Shown piece by piece: positions 33,479-42,182 of a DNA stretch of 64,000 nt. Every line of letters begins with the position of its first letter. Positions within the stretch are counted from its first letter, which is position 1. The translations under genes and the position numbers were made by a program. The DNA is from Seohaeicola zhoushanensis (lineage in GTDB: Bacteria > Pseudomonadota > Alphaproteobacteria > Rhodobacterales > Rhodobacteraceae). Below the pieces are notes generated by a model that searched no databases, was not told the DNA's origin, and saw only the letters and a program-made list of their open reading frames with translations. The stretch spans positions 1-64,000 of the forward strand of contig NZ_BNCJ01000002.1 of NCBI RefSeq assembly GCF_014656415.1, in the 5' to 3' direction.

Positions 33479-34756
33479 TCACTTCATCAGAAGGTTGGGC
33501 AGCCAGGTCGACAGTCCGGGAAGGACTGAGACGGCCAGCAGCGACAGGAAGAGCGGGATGAAGAAGGGCATCACCCCGGCGATGACACGGGTGATCGGCA
33601 TCTTGGTGATGATCGACACCATGTAGAGGCTCATGCCCACGGGCGGAGTTAGCAGGCCGATCATCAGGTTCAGTACGAAGACGATACCCAGTTGCAGCGG
33701 GTCGACCCCGGCGGCGGTCAGGGCCGGCGCGATGATCGGGGCAATGATCAGGATGGCGGCGATGCTTTCCAGCACCATGCCAACGACCAGCAGGAGGATA
33801 TTGACCAGCAGCAGCAGGACCAGTGGGTTGTCCGAGAGCGACAGCAGGAAGGCCGAGGCCTTCATTGGAACCTGGTCGAGCGTCAGCACCCAGGCGAATA
33901 GGGCGGCGGTCGAGACGATGAACAGGATGTTGGCAGTGGCTTCCACTGTTTCGCGCAGCGCGGTCAACGTCGCTCGAAGGGCCAGGCTGCGATAGATGAA
34001 GATGCCAATGAACAGCGCATAGGCGACCGTCATTCCCGCCACCTCGGTCGGCCCGAACCAGCCCGACATCAGGCCGCCGATCAGTAGCACCGGCGCCAGA
34101 AGGGCAGGGAAGGACACGACGAACTTCTTTGCCACGTCACCCATCGCCGGGCGCATGTCGTCGCGCGGCAGGTTCGAGACCCGGGCGATGATCGCCACCT
34201 GTGCCATCAGAAGCGCGGTGATCACGAGCGCGGGCACGATCCCGGCAAGCAGCAGCTGCACGGTCGAGACATTCGCAACCGAGGCGTAGATGATGATCGG
34301 GATCGAGGGCGGAAAGATCGGGCCGATGGTGGCGGCCGCGACGGTGAGGCCGGCGGCGAATTCCTTGCGGTATCCCTGCGCCGTCATCTGGTTGATCTGC
34401 ACCGCGCCGAGCGCGCCGATATCGGCCAGCGCCGCGCCGGAAATGCCCGAGAAGATCAGCGAAACGAAGATGCTGACCTGCGCGACGGCGCCGCGGATGC
34501 GGCCGAAGATCATCCGCACGAGGTCGAAGAGATGGGTGGTGACGCCGATCGCGTTCAGGAGGCTCGCGGCCAGGATGAATAAAGGCACCGCCAGCAACGG
34601 GGAGCTGTCGAGCGCATTCAGGCTGCGCTGCGCCAGCACCGAGACCGGCAGGCCCTGCACAACGATGACAATCGCCGATGACAGGCCCAGGCAGACCGCA
34701 ATAGGCGCGCCGCAGACAAGCAGCACGGCGAAGAGGGCGAGAAGGAGGGCGGTCAT
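33479..34756 (-). CDS. TRAP transporter large permease (DctM-like)
   Basis: This 425-residue membrane protein has about 12 hydrophobic segments and belongs to the DctM/SiaM large-subunit family. Typical blocks are 'FSGISGAALADIGALGAVQI' near residues 94-113, 'FPPSIPIIIYASVANVSTVQ' and 'LNLMIGLLTPPVGMSLYMV'. It couples Na+ flow to uptake of an organic acid delivered by the binding protein. It overlaps the DctQ-like gene by four bases and lies ten bases before the VOC gene. Confidence 0.95.
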   Translation of the reverse strand: MTALLLALFAVLLVCGAPIAVCLGLSSAIVIVVQGLPVSVLAQRSLNALDSSPLLAVPLFILAASLLNAIGVTTHLFDLVRMIFGRIRGAVAQVSIFVSLIFSGISGAALADIGALGAVQINQMTAQGYRKEFAAGLTVAAATIGPIFPPSIPIIIYASVANVSTVQLLLAGIVPALVITALLMAQVAIIARVSNLPRDDMRPAMGDVAKKFVVSFPALLAPVLLIGGLMSGWFGPTEVAGMTVAYALFIGIFIYRSLALRATLTALRETVEATANILFIVSTAALFAWVLTLDQVPMKASAFLLSLSDNPLVLLLLVNILLLVVGMVLESIAAILIIAPIIAPALTAAGVDPLQLGIVFVLNLMIGLLTPPVGMSLYMVSIITKMPITRVIAGVMPFFIPLFLSLLAVSVLPGLSTWLPNLLMK

Positions 34757-35286
34757 TCGATCTGTCCGATTGGGTCGGTGCCATCCGCAAAGCCTGCCGA
34801 GGCGTCACGCCCGCGCAGCAGGTTGACCAAGCGATAGAGCGTGACAAGGCCCAGGAAAACAGAGCCGAGCAGGGCGAGCGAGTAGTAGAAATAGTTCGGC
34901 AACTGCAGGGCAGGTGTCAGGAACTTTCCTGCGCGCGGCAGGAAATGGGCGAATCCCCAGAGCAGCAGCCCGCAGAAGGCGAGCGTCGCAAGGTCCGAAA
35001 CCAGGACGAGCCCGGTCCTGGCCCGCCCGCCCAGCATGTCGGGCAGGATCGTGACCGCGACCAGAGCCTGCCGCCCGGCAAGCGCCGGAATGCCGACGAA
35101 GACCAGGCCGATGCAGCTGAACCGCGCAAGCTCGTCAGCCCAGGGCAGACCAAGGTCGGCGAGGTTGCGGGCTGCAACTTGTAGAACGACCAGCCCGGCC
35201 ATGAGCGCCAGCAGCGCCATGGCCAGCCAGATTCCGGCGAGGGAAAACCGCGCGAGGATCGCGCGGCCCTGGTGTTCGGTGGCCAT
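34753..35286 (-). CDS. TRAP transporter small permease (DctQ-like)
   Basis: This 177-residue protein has four hydrophobic segments, the layout of DctQ subunits, with the family-typical 'NLADLGLPWADELARFSCIG' around residues 36-55. It scaffolds the DctM-like subunit. One-base and four-base overlaps with the flanking genes indicate a single transcript. Confidence 0.92.
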   Translation of the reverse strand: MATEHQGRAILARFSLAGIWLAMALLALMAGLVVLQVAARNLADLGLPWADELARFSCIGLVFVGIPALAGRQALVAVTILPDMLGGRARTGLVLVSDLATLAFCGLLLWGFAHFLPRAGKFLTPALQLPNYFYYSLALLGSVFLGLVTLYRLVNLLRGRDASAGFADGTDPIGQIE

Positions 35287-36302
35287 CAGGCGACAGCCGC
35301 GATCTTTTCGTAGAGCGGACCGAACTTGGCGCCGAAGCGTTCCTGCACCAGCTTGTTCACGCCCTCGCGGAAGGCCTTGAGGTCAAGCCCCTCGGCCTCG
35401 CCGATCACCGTCATGCCGGCTTCGCGCAGGGCCTGCGTCTCGGCCGCCTCGTTGTCGAGGATCGCCTTGGTCGCCTTCTCGCGGGTGTCGTTGGCGGCCT
35501 TCTCGACGGCGGCCTTCTGTTCGGCGCTCATGCCCTGCCAGGTGTCCTCGTTCATCACGACGACCTCGGCGTTCGACATGTGGCCGGTCAGCATGAGGTG
35601 CGACTGAACCTCGTAGAGCTTGACCTTGAGCACCACGTTGACCGGGTTCTCCTGGCCTTGCACCACGCCGGTGGCCAGCGCGGTCGGCACTTCCGACCAG
35701 TCGACCGGCACGGCGACGGCGCCCATGCCCTCGACGGCGGTGGTGTAAATCGGGAAGGGTACTGCGCGGATCTTGACGCCGGCCAGATCGGCCGGGGACA
35801 TCACCGCCTTGTTGCAGGTCAGGTTCCGGCGGCCGAAGTAATGGGCATAGATCACGCGGACGTTGGCGGCGGCGATCAGGCCTTCGTTAAGCTCCTGCAT
35901 CACTGGCGAATTGACGTCGGTCACTTTCATCAGGTGGTCGACGTCACGGTAGAGATAGGGCGTGTCGAGCGCGGCGAAAGGCTCGTAGAGCGATCCAAGG
36001 GCGCCGGCGGTGTTGTGCGAGAAGGCGATGGTGCCAAGCGAAACAGCCTCGGCCAGTTCCTGCAGCTTGCCCAGCTGGCTGGCCGGATAGACGTCGACCT
36101 TGATGTCGCCGCCCGAAGCTGCGCCGAGCGCCTCGGCGAACCAGTCGGCCTGTGCACCGGCGACCGAGGCCGGTTCGTTGTTGTGGCCATAGCGCAGTAC
36201 AGTCTGCGCACGGGCGCGCAGCGGCAGGGCTGCGCTCATGGCAGCAGCGCCGCCAAGCGCGAGAACCGATCGACGGCCGAGCAATGCGTGTGATTTGGAC
36301 AT
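35286..36302 (-). CDS. TRAP transporter substrate-binding protein (DctP-like)
   Basis: This 338-residue periplasmic protein is of the DctP family. A twin-arginine type leader ('GRRSVLALGGAAAM') is followed by an Ala-rich cleavage region near residue 32. The family block with the carboxylate-binding Arg is 'LAGVKIRAVPFPIYTTAVE', and 'WSEVPTALATGVVQGQENPV' follows. It is the first gene of the operon and is divergent from the LacI-type regulator. The conserved Arg implies an organic acid ligand, consistent with a sugar acid feeding the DUF1537 kinase and RuBisCO-like protein. Confidence 0.95.
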   Translation of the reverse strand: MSKSHALLGRRSVLALGGAAAMSAALPLRARAQTVLRYGHNNEPASVAGAQADWFAEALGAASGGDIKVDVYPASQLGKLQELAEAVSLGTIAFSHNTAGALGSLYEPFAALDTPYLYRDVDHLMKVTDVNSPVMQELNEGLIAAANVRVIYAHYFGRRNLTCNKAVMSPADLAGVKIRAVPFPIYTTAVEGMGAVAVPVDWSEVPTALATGVVQGQENPVNVVLKVKLYEVQSHLMLTGHMSNAEVVVMNEDTWQGMSAEQKAAVEKAANDTREKATKAILDNEAAETQALREAGMTVIGEAEGLDLKAFREGVNKLVQERFGAKFGPLYEKIAAVA

Positions 36303-36327
36303 GGAATTCCTCCCTCAGAATTCTGAT

Positions 36328-36468
36328 GTGTTTTGATGGGTTTTCACCATCTCCTCCCGACGCTCTGAGCGGATTGCTGCAAAATGCGACGACTTGTTGA
36401 CCAAAATAGGTTTTGGCTACATGTTGAGTCAAAATAAAACAGATGATGCGTTTTGAGGTGTTTTGATG
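36328..36468. promoter_or_regulatory. Divergent TRAP/LacI control region with repeated TTTTGA boxes
   Basis: The region between the DctP-like start (36302) and the LacI-type start (36466) holds CCAAAA-TAGG-TTTTGG (36401-36416, a perfect 6-4-6 dyad) and AAAAC-N9-GTTTT (36436-36454). The 11-mer GTGTTTTGATG occurs at 36328-36338 and again at 36458-36468, where its ATG is the regulator's start codon. TTTTGA/TCAAAA half-sites recur at 36331, 36429, 36451 and 36461. LacI-family regulators bind dyads of this kind, so this is probably a shared operator region. Confidence 0.6.
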
Positions 36469-37494
36469 TGTAGCGCAAGGGTCGCCGGAAATGGCCGCGC
36501 TCTGATGGCCGACATTGCCGGCCGCGCCGGGGTGTCGCTTGCAACCGTCGACAGGGTGATCAACCGGCGCAAGGGCGTCAAGGAACGGACCCGCCAGCAA
36601 GTACTGGAGGCTGCTTTGGCGCTGGGATTTCTGGGCGCGGACGAGATGGCCCGGTTCCGTGACCGTCGCGAAGCCAACATCGTCTTCCTGCTGCCGGCGG
36701 GGACGAACCCCTATCTGCGCGATCTTGGCGACCATCTGCGCCAGCGCGTGGCGCTGAGGGAAGAAGGCAGCCCCAAGGTGCGCTGCTTCTTCATCGAAGG
36801 CTTCAACGCACCCGCGTTGGCAGAGGCCATCCGGCGCAATGCTGATTGGGCCGATGGCATCGCGTTCTTTGCCATCGACCACCCGGCTGTGCGCGAGGCT
36901 GTGGCGGAGGTGGCAGCAAACGGCGTGCGGTTGGTAACAGTGGTCTCGGACCTCGGGCATTCCGGATGCGACGCCTATGTCGGACATGAGAACCGCTCGG
37001 TCGGGAGAACGGCCGGGCTTTTGATCGGCCGCTTCATCGCCGAGCGGCAAGGGGCGGTGGCGCTGGTCGCGGGGTCACGTCACTACCGTGCGCATAGCGA
37101 ACGCGAAGCGGGTTTCCTGTCGATTCAGGAGGAGATGTTCCCACATCTCCGCCTTGTGGGAATGCGCGAAGGACATGACGACAGCGGCCAGAACTATCGC
37201 CATACCATCGCGTTGCTGGATCAGAACCCCGACCTGCGCGGCATCTACAATGTCGGCGGTTCCTCGGGCGGGGTCGCGCGGGCACTGGCCGAACGCGGGC
37301 GATCAGACGTGGCCTTCATTGGTCACGGGCTGACCAAGGACACCCGCAACGCACTGGTCGAGGGCGTGATGGACGCAGTGTTCCATACAGATCCCGAAAC
37401 GCTGATCGACAGGGCAATCGGCGCGATTTGCCAGCCGGAGCGTCAGGTTTTGCCCATGAAACTCGAAATCGTGTTTCGAGAAAATCTTCCTTAG
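36466..37494 (+). CDS. LacI family transcriptional regulator
   Basis: This 342-residue protein has an N-terminal LacI HTH ('LMADIAGRAGVSLATVDRVI') with a hinge-like stretch before a periplasmic-binding-type effector domain. The effector half resembles the sugar-binding group with 'NPYLRDLGDHLRQRV' and 'GIYNVGGSSGGVARALAE'. ATG at 36466 has GAGG seven bases upstream. The HTH sits about 14 residues in from the start, slightly further than usual. It is divergent from the TRAP operon and probably represses it, released by the imported acid or a derivative. Confidence 0.93.
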   Translation: MCSARVAGNGRALMADIAGRAGVSLATVDRVINRRKGVKERTRQQVLEAALALGFLGADEMARFRDRREANIVFLLPAGTNPYLRDLGDHLRQRVALREEGSPKVRCFFIEGFNAPALAEAIRRNADWADGIAFFAIDHPAVREAVAEVAANGVRLVTVVSDLGHSGCDAYVGHENRSVGRTAGLLIGRFIAERQGAVALVAGSRHYRAHSEREAGFLSIQEEMFPHLRLVGMREGHDDSGQNYRHTIALLDQNPDLRGIYNVGGSSGGVARALAERGRSDVAFIGHGLTKDTRNALVEGVMDAVFHTDPETLIDRAIGAICQPERQVLPMKLEIVFRENLP

Positions 37495-37645
37495 GGTCAG
37501 GATGAACTGCCCGACCTGGGAATGGCTCGGCGGCGTGCATCAGATCCCCCGGCCGTCTGTCTCGCCGTTAACCGCTGTCGGCCCTTGCGTGCTTGAATCC
37601 GAGGAACGGTCGGACTATTAGGTGTGGGGCGGAAAAGCGAAATTA

Positions 37646-37661
37646 ATCTTTTATTAAAGAT
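37646..37661. promoter_or_regulatory. Inverted repeat in front of the MarR gene, candidate operator
   Basis: ATCTTT-TATT-AAAGAT is a perfect 6-4-6 dyad, 15 bases before the MarR start codon at 37677. The same half-sites recur upstream of the binding-protein gene (38236-38241 and 38268-38273). MarR proteins typically autoregulate through such dyads. Confidence 0.55.
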
Positions 37662-37676
37662 AAATGGGATGAGGCC

Positions 37677-38195
37677 ATGTCATTCGAGATCGACAAGGAA
37701 AAAGACCTCGCCGACCGTGGCATCGCGTGGTGGAACGCCGAACGCCCCGAGATCGACACCTCGGGCAAGGCGATCACCGGGCGGCTAATGCGGCTGGGTG
37801 AGATGGCCGGGAACCGAATGAATGCTGTAAGCTCGCAGTTCGGGGTCAAGTATCCAACCTATGCCATCCTGGCGACCTTGCGGGCTTCTGGGCCGCCCTA
37901 TGCGATGACACCGAAGAGCTTGCAAGCGACGTTGCTGGTGTCGTCAGGCGGACTTTCCAACCAGCTGGCAAGGATCGAAAAGCAGGGCTTCATCCGCCGT
38001 GTCGAGGATCCGAGCGATGGGCGCGGCGTTCGCGTCGAACTGACCGGCGCGGGGATGGCGCTGACCGAAGAGGCGATGCCGGCCCAGGCCGAGGCAGAGC
38101 TCGACTTCATCCGGATGCTCACGAAAGAAGAGCGCGAGACGCTTGTGCAGCTGCTGCGCAAGGTGCTTGTCGTCAACTCGATTCGCTCCGTCTGA
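37677..38195 (+). CDS. MarR family transcriptional regulator
   Basis: This 172-residue protein has the MarR winged-helix core at about residues 60-135. 'MTPKSLQATLLVSSGGLSNQ' is the recognition helix, and the wing is in 'GFIRRVEDPSDGRGVRVELT', the family's signature D-x-R-G/D-x-R region. Helical termini would form the dimer. It sits directly before the PotD-like importer operon in the same direction. Shared ATCTTT/AAAGAT half-sites suggest that it controls both itself and that operon. Confidence 0.93.
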   Translation: MSFEIDKEKDLADRGIAWWNAERPEIDTSGKAITGRLMRLGEMAGNRMNAVSSQFGVKYPTYAILATLRASGPPYAMTPKSLQATLLVSSGGLSNQLARIEKQGFIRRVEDPSDGRGVRVELTGAGMALTEEAMPAQAEAELDFIRMLTKEERETLVQLLRKVLVVNSIRSV

Positions 38196-38235
38196 AGGGC
38201 AGCGAGTGGCATCGTTACATTCCGCGCGGGCTTAA

Positions 38236-38273
38236 ATCTTTTGTTCCTCTTTAGTTTAGCTTTATAGAAAGAT
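38236..38273. promoter_or_regulatory. Separated ATCTTT/AAAGAT half-sites upstream of the PotD-like gene
   Basis: ATCTTT (38236-38241) and AAAGAT (38268-38273) are the same half-sites as in the dyad before the MarR gene, here 26 bases apart in an AT-rich promoter-like stretch. A role as a MarR-controlled promoter is inferred. Confidence 0.4.
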
Positions 38274-38336
38274 AGTTCTGGACGAACCGCTTCCGTTTGG
38301 TCAATCTGGGTGCATAATCCAACAACGGGGATGGAC

Positions 38337-39356
38337 ATGAACAAACTCCTTACAGTGACGACCGCCGTTGCCGCCCTGGTGGCCGGCAGCCAGGGCGCCC
38401 AGGCCAAAGACCTTGTCGTCGGCATGTTCGGCGGCAGCTTCGGGCGCGCGGCCCAGACCTGCCACGTCAAGCCGTTCGAGACGGCCTCGGGCGACGCCGT
38501 CGTGGCGCAGGAAGGCAATTCCTCGCAGTTCGCGGCTATGGTCCGGGCCACCGGCGGCGACAGCGACTTCGACGTGGTTTACATCGATAACTCCTTCGCC
38601 GCGCAGCTGGCCGCAGAAGGGTTGCTGCAGGGCCTCGACAAGTCGAAGCTCAGCCATTCCGGCGAACTGGTCGAAGGGGCCTTCGGTGCGGATGACCATT
38701 TTGTCCAGTATCAGTGGGGTGCCACTGCGTTGGCCTACAACCCGGCCGATTTCCCGACCCCGCCCGACAGCTGGTCTGCGGTCTTCGATGCCGCCAGCAC
38801 CGGCAAGGTCGCGTTGCCCGATATCGCGGGCACCGCGGGCGTCCACTTCCTGCTCGCGGCGGCGCGGCTCAACGGTGGCGATATCGACAATCTCGATCCG
38901 GGCTTCGCGGCCATCGCCAAGATCGCACCGCAGGTGAAGGCCTACTACACCCAGGCCGACCAGATCATCTCGATGTTCGAGCGCGGCGAGATCTCGATCG
39001 CGCCCTGGTATCCCGACCGTGCCGCAGCAGCGGCCGATGCCGGTGTGCCGGTTGCGGTTGCCTATCCAAAGGAAGGTGCGATCGGCATCAAGGTCACCAT
39101 GGTGATCCCGAAGGGGTCCGAGAATACCGACGGCGCCTACGCCTATGTCGACAACGCGCTCTCGGCCGAAGTGCAGAAGTGCTTTGCCGAGAACATGTAT
39201 GCCGGTCCGGTGAACACCAACGTCACCCTGGAAGGCGCCGCGGCCAAGGCGGTTCCGCCCGAGATGTTCGGCAAGCTCTACTTCCCCGACCCTACCAAGA
39301 TCGCCGCCAACGTCGCCGATTGGCGCCAGCGCTGGCAGCGCGAGATCACGAAGTAA
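38337..39356 (+). CDS. Polyamine/iron-type ABC transporter substrate-binding protein (PotD-like)
   Basis: This 339-residue periplasmic protein has a Sec signal peptide ending at 'SQGAQAKDL' (about residue 23). It resembles the spermidine/putrescine (PotD) and related SBP_bac_8 proteins, with 'QWGATALAYNPADFPTPPDS' and 'GVHFLLAAARLNGGDIDNL'. Two Cys residues in the mature part could form a disulfide. ATG at 38337 has GGGG six bases upstream; ATG 38331 is two codons earlier. It begins an operon with one ATPase and two permeases. The ligand is unknown; downstream amidase and deacetylase genes suggest an amide- or acyl-bearing compound. Confidence 0.9.
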   Translation: MNKLLTVTTAVAALVAGSQGAQAKDLVVGMFGGSFGRAAQTCHVKPFETASGDAVVAQEGNSSQFAAMVRATGGDSDFDVVYIDNSFAAQLAAEGLLQGLDKSKLSHSGELVEGAFGADDHFVQYQWGATALAYNPADFPTPPDSWSAVFDAASTGKVALPDIAGTAGVHFLLAAARLNGGDIDNLDPGFAAIAKIAPQVKAYYTQADQIISMFERGEISIAPWYPDRAAAAADAGVPVAVAYPKEGAIGIKVTMVIPKGSENTDGAYAYVDNALSAEVQKCFAENMYAGPVNTNVTLEGAAAKAVPPEMFGKLYFPDPTKIAANVADWRQRWQREITK

Positions 39357-39388
39357 TCTCCGACTGTCGGAACTTCGGCTAATATCAG

Positions 39389-39413
39389 CCGGGGCGCGAT
39401 GCGCGCGCCCCGG
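39389..39413 (+). promoter_or_regulatory. GC-rich stem-loop after the PotD-like gene
   Basis: CCGGGGCGCG (39389-39398) pairs perfectly with CGCGCCCCGG (39404-39413) around a five-base loop. No T-run follows. It lies between the binding-protein and ATPase genes, as do the stem-loops near other binding-protein genes in this window. Confidence 0.6.
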
Positions 39414-39457
39414 ACCAGCGGGGCCATGTCCGGCACCCCGAGTAAACGGAGACATCT

Positions 39458-40519
39458 GTGACATCCCTTTCCCTCAGAAGCCTCACCAAGCGCTACGATA
39501 CGGCGACCATCGTGAACGCGGTCTCGTTCGACGTGGAGCAGGGGCAGCTCGTCTCGCTGTTGGGGCCTTCCGGTTGCGGCAAGACCACGATCCTGCGAAT
39601 GATCGCGGGCTTGCTCGAACCGACCGGTGGGCAGATCCTGTTCGGCGAAGAGGATGTCACCAAGCTTCCGGCGAATCGGCGCAACGTTGGCCTCGTGTTC
39701 CAGTCCTACGCGCTGTTCCCGCACATGACCGTGTTCGAGAACGTCGCCTTTGGCCTGCGCCGGCAGGGAGTGAAGGGCGTCGATCTGAAGACGCGCGTCG
39801 GCGAGGCGCTCGAACAGGTGCGCCTCGGCGCACTGGCCGACCGTTTCCCGCGCCAGCTCTCGGGCGGCCAGCAGCAGCGCGTCGCGCTGGCGCGCTCGGT
39901 CGCACCGCGCCCGGCGATCCTGCTGTTCGACGAACCGCTGTCAAACCTCGACGCCCAGCTGCGCGAGGAGATGCAGATCGAGATCAAGCGCCTGCAATCC
40001 GAGCTGAAGCTGACCTCTCTCTTCGTCACCCATGACCAGCATGAGGCGATGTCCCTCTCGGACCGGATCTGCCTGATGTCAGGCGGCAACATCCAGCAGT
40101 TCGCAACGCCCGAAGAGGTCTATTTCAACCCCGCGAACGGCTTTGTTTCCGGCTTCGTGGGCTCTCCCAACCAGCTTTCTGGCGTGGCAACCGAGGGCGG
40201 CGTCGAACTCGCACCCGGCCTGCGGCTAGCCAGCAACCGGGCGCAGGCCCGGCCAGGCGGCCGCGTCCGCGTCACGTTGCGGCAGGAGGATCTCGCGCTC
40301 GCGCCGGCCGGTCAGGCTCCGGGGCTTGCCGGAAGGATCGCGCTGCGCATTTTCGAGGGCGCCTCGGTGCAATACATCGTGGCGCTGTCCGGCGGACCCG
40401 AGGTGATGGCGCGGGTCTCCTCGCGCGGCCCGCAGGCGGATCTGCCCGTCGGTACCGAGGTCGTTCTGTCGATCCCGGCCGACCGCGTGTTCGTCGCCCC
40501 GGAAGAGGGCGCGGCATGA
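39458..40519 (+). CDS. Polyamine-type ABC transporter ATP-binding protein (PotA-like)
   Basis: This 353-residue ATPase has Walker A 'GPSGCGKTT', Q-loop 'VFQSYALFPHMTV', signature 'LSGGQQQR', Walker B 'ILLFDEPLSNLD' and H-loop 'VTHDQHEAM'. A C-terminal TOBE domain follows from about residue 270 ('GRVRVTLRQEDLALA'). This is the PotA/FbpC arrangement. The start is GTG at 39458. It overlaps the PotB-like gene by four bases (ATGA). Confidence 0.95.
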   Translation: MTSLSLRSLTKRYDTATIVNAVSFDVEQGQLVSLLGPSGCGKTTILRMIAGLLEPTGGQILFGEEDVTKLPANRRNVGLVFQSYALFPHMTVFENVAFGLRRQGVKGVDLKTRVGEALEQVRLGALADRFPRQLSGGQQQRVALARSVAPRPAILLFDEPLSNLDAQLREEMQIEIKRLQSELKLTSLFVTHDQHEAMSLSDRICLMSGGNIQQFATPEEVYFNPANGFVSGFVGSPNQLSGVATEGGVELAPGLRLASNRAQARPGGRVRVTLRQEDLALAPAGQAPGLAGRIALRIFEGASVQYIVALSGGPEVMARVSSRGPQADLPVGTEVVLSIPADRVFVAPEEGAA

Positions 40520-41373
40520 CCCAGTCGCGCAATGCCGGCCTCGGCCTGATCGGTCCGGCCACCGTCCTGATCCTCGCGGGCTTCCTCGCGCCGACCGTGA
40601 TCATGGCGATGCTCAGCCTGCGGGACTACTCCGGGATGCAGGGTATCGGCACCGACTGGACCCTGTCGAACTACATCAACGTGCTGGGCGACTGGTTCTA
40701 CCTCGAGATCATCCTTCGCACTCTGGCGCTGGGGCTGATCGTGACGCTCTTGTGCCTGATCCTCGGCTTCCCCCTCGCGCTGTACATCCTGCGCGTTGGC
40801 CCGTTGATGCAGACCACGGCGATCCTGCTGGTGATCTTCCCGCTGCTCTGCAACATCGTCGTCCGCTCCTTCGGCTGGATGGTGCTGCTCTCGCCACGCG
40901 GTGTCATCAACGAGGCACTGCTGGGCGCCGGCCTCATCTCGACGCCGCTCGACCTGATGTTCAACCTCACCGGTGTCATCATCGGCCTCGTGCAGATCTA
41001 CCTGCCGTTCATGGTGCTGCTGCTGGTGCCCGCGCTGCAAAACATCCCCGCCGATGTCGAGGCGGCGGCGCTGACGTTGCGCTCGTCGCGGATACGGGTG
41101 TTCTTCACCATCACCGTGCCGCTGGCCAGCCCCGGCATCATCACCGGCTCGATCCTCGTCTTCGTGCTGTCGATCTCGGCACTGGTGACACCCCGAATGC
41201 TGGGTGGGCCGACCTACCGGGTCATGGCCACCCAGATCTACGACGAGTTCATGACCAACCTGAACTGGCCCTCGGGAGCGGCGCTCGCCTTCGTGCTGAC
41301 CTTCATTGCGCTGGCGCTGATCTGGGCGGCGAACCGAGTCGCGGCCCATCTGACGCGGGGGATCCCAGCATGA
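40516..41373 (+). CDS. Polyamine-type ABC transporter permease (PotB-like)
   Basis: This 285-residue membrane protein has six hydrophobic segments. 'VVRSFGWMVLLSPRGVINEA' near residues 115-134 is typical of PotB/PotH permeases, and the EAA-type loop is 'VEAAALTLRSSRIRVFFTIT'. ATGA overlaps at both ends tie it to the ATPase and to the second permease. Confidence 0.94.
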   Translation: MTQSRNAGLGLIGPATVLILAGFLAPTVIMAMLSLRDYSGMQGIGTDWTLSNYINVLGDWFYLEIILRTLALGLIVTLLCLILGFPLALYILRVGPLMQTTAILLVIFPLLCNIVVRSFGWMVLLSPRGVINEALLGAGLISTPLDLMFNLTGVIIGLVQIYLPFMVLLLVPALQNIPADVEAAALTLRSSRIRVFFTITVPLASPGIITGSILVFVLSISALVTPRMLGGPTYRVMATQIYDEFMTNLNWPSGAALAFVLTFIALALIWAANRVAAHLTRGIPA

Positions 41374-42158
41374 TCGCGCGCAAGCCCTCGTGGCTCCTGA
41401 CCATCGTCGCGCTGGCCATCCTGTTCTACATGAATGCCCCGACCATCGTGGTCGTGCTGGCCTCCTTCTCGGATACCACGTACCTGACGGTGCCGCCGCA
41501 GGGCTGGACCCTGCGCTGGTTCGAGTTCGTGCTGGGCGACAGCCGATACATGCGGGCGATCTGGACCAGCCTGTGGCTGGCCGGCGGCGCGACATTGCTC
41601 TCGCTAGTCCTCGGTACGGCGGCGAGCTATGCGCTGCATCATCGCCTTGTGCCCTTCCGCGATGTGATCCTCTCGGCGGTCATGGCGCCCTTGGTCTTCC
41701 CGGCGGTGGTCATCGGCGTCGCTCTGCTGCAATATGTTTCGCTGCTGGGGCTGCGCGGCCAGCCCTTGGTACTGCTGTTCGCGCATGTGCTCATCACCCT
41801 GCCGTATGTCGTGCGCTCGGCCATGTCCTCACTGACCGGGATCAACCCTCAGATCGAGGAGGCCGCGCATGTGCTCGGGGCCTCGGGCTTCACCGCCTTC
41901 CGGCTTGTCACCCTGCCGCTGCTCAAGCCGGGGTTGGTGGCCGGTGCGATCTTCTCCTTCGTCACCTCCCTCGACAACGTGCCGGTGACGATCTTCTTGC
42001 TGACCCCGCGCCAGTCGACCCTGCCGGTGAAGATCTTCGCCTCGGTCGAACATGGCGTCGACCCCTCCATCGCCGCCGCTTCCACCCTTCTGGTCGCCGG
42101 AACCGCCATCGCGCTGATCCTGGCTCAGAAATGGGTCTCCTTCTCGCGCTTCTTCTGA
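41370..42158 (+). CDS. Polyamine-type ABC transporter permease (PotC-like)
   Basis: This 262-residue membrane protein begins at the ATG of the ATGA overlap at 41370. The frame is open much further left, but only as an out-of-frame shadow of the PotB-like gene. Features are 'FSDTTYLTVPPQGWTLRWFE' after the first membrane segment, typical of PotC/PotI, and the EAA loop 'EEAAHVLGASGFTAFRLVTL'. It completes the transporter. Confidence 0.93.
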   Translation: MIARKPSWLLTIVALAILFYMNAPTIVVVLASFSDTTYLTVPPQGWTLRWFEFVLGDSRYMRAIWTSLWLAGGATLLSLVLGTAASYALHHRLVPFRDVILSAVMAPLVFPAVVIGVALLQYVSLLGLRGQPLVLLFAHVLITLPYVVRSAMSSLTGINPQIEEAAHVLGASGFTAFRLVTLPLLKPGLVAGAIFSFVTSLDNVPVTIFLLTPRQSTLPVKIFASVEHGVDPSIAAASTLLVAGTAIALILAQKWVSFSRFF

Positions 42159-42182
42159 CACCGACAGACTGGAACAATACCG

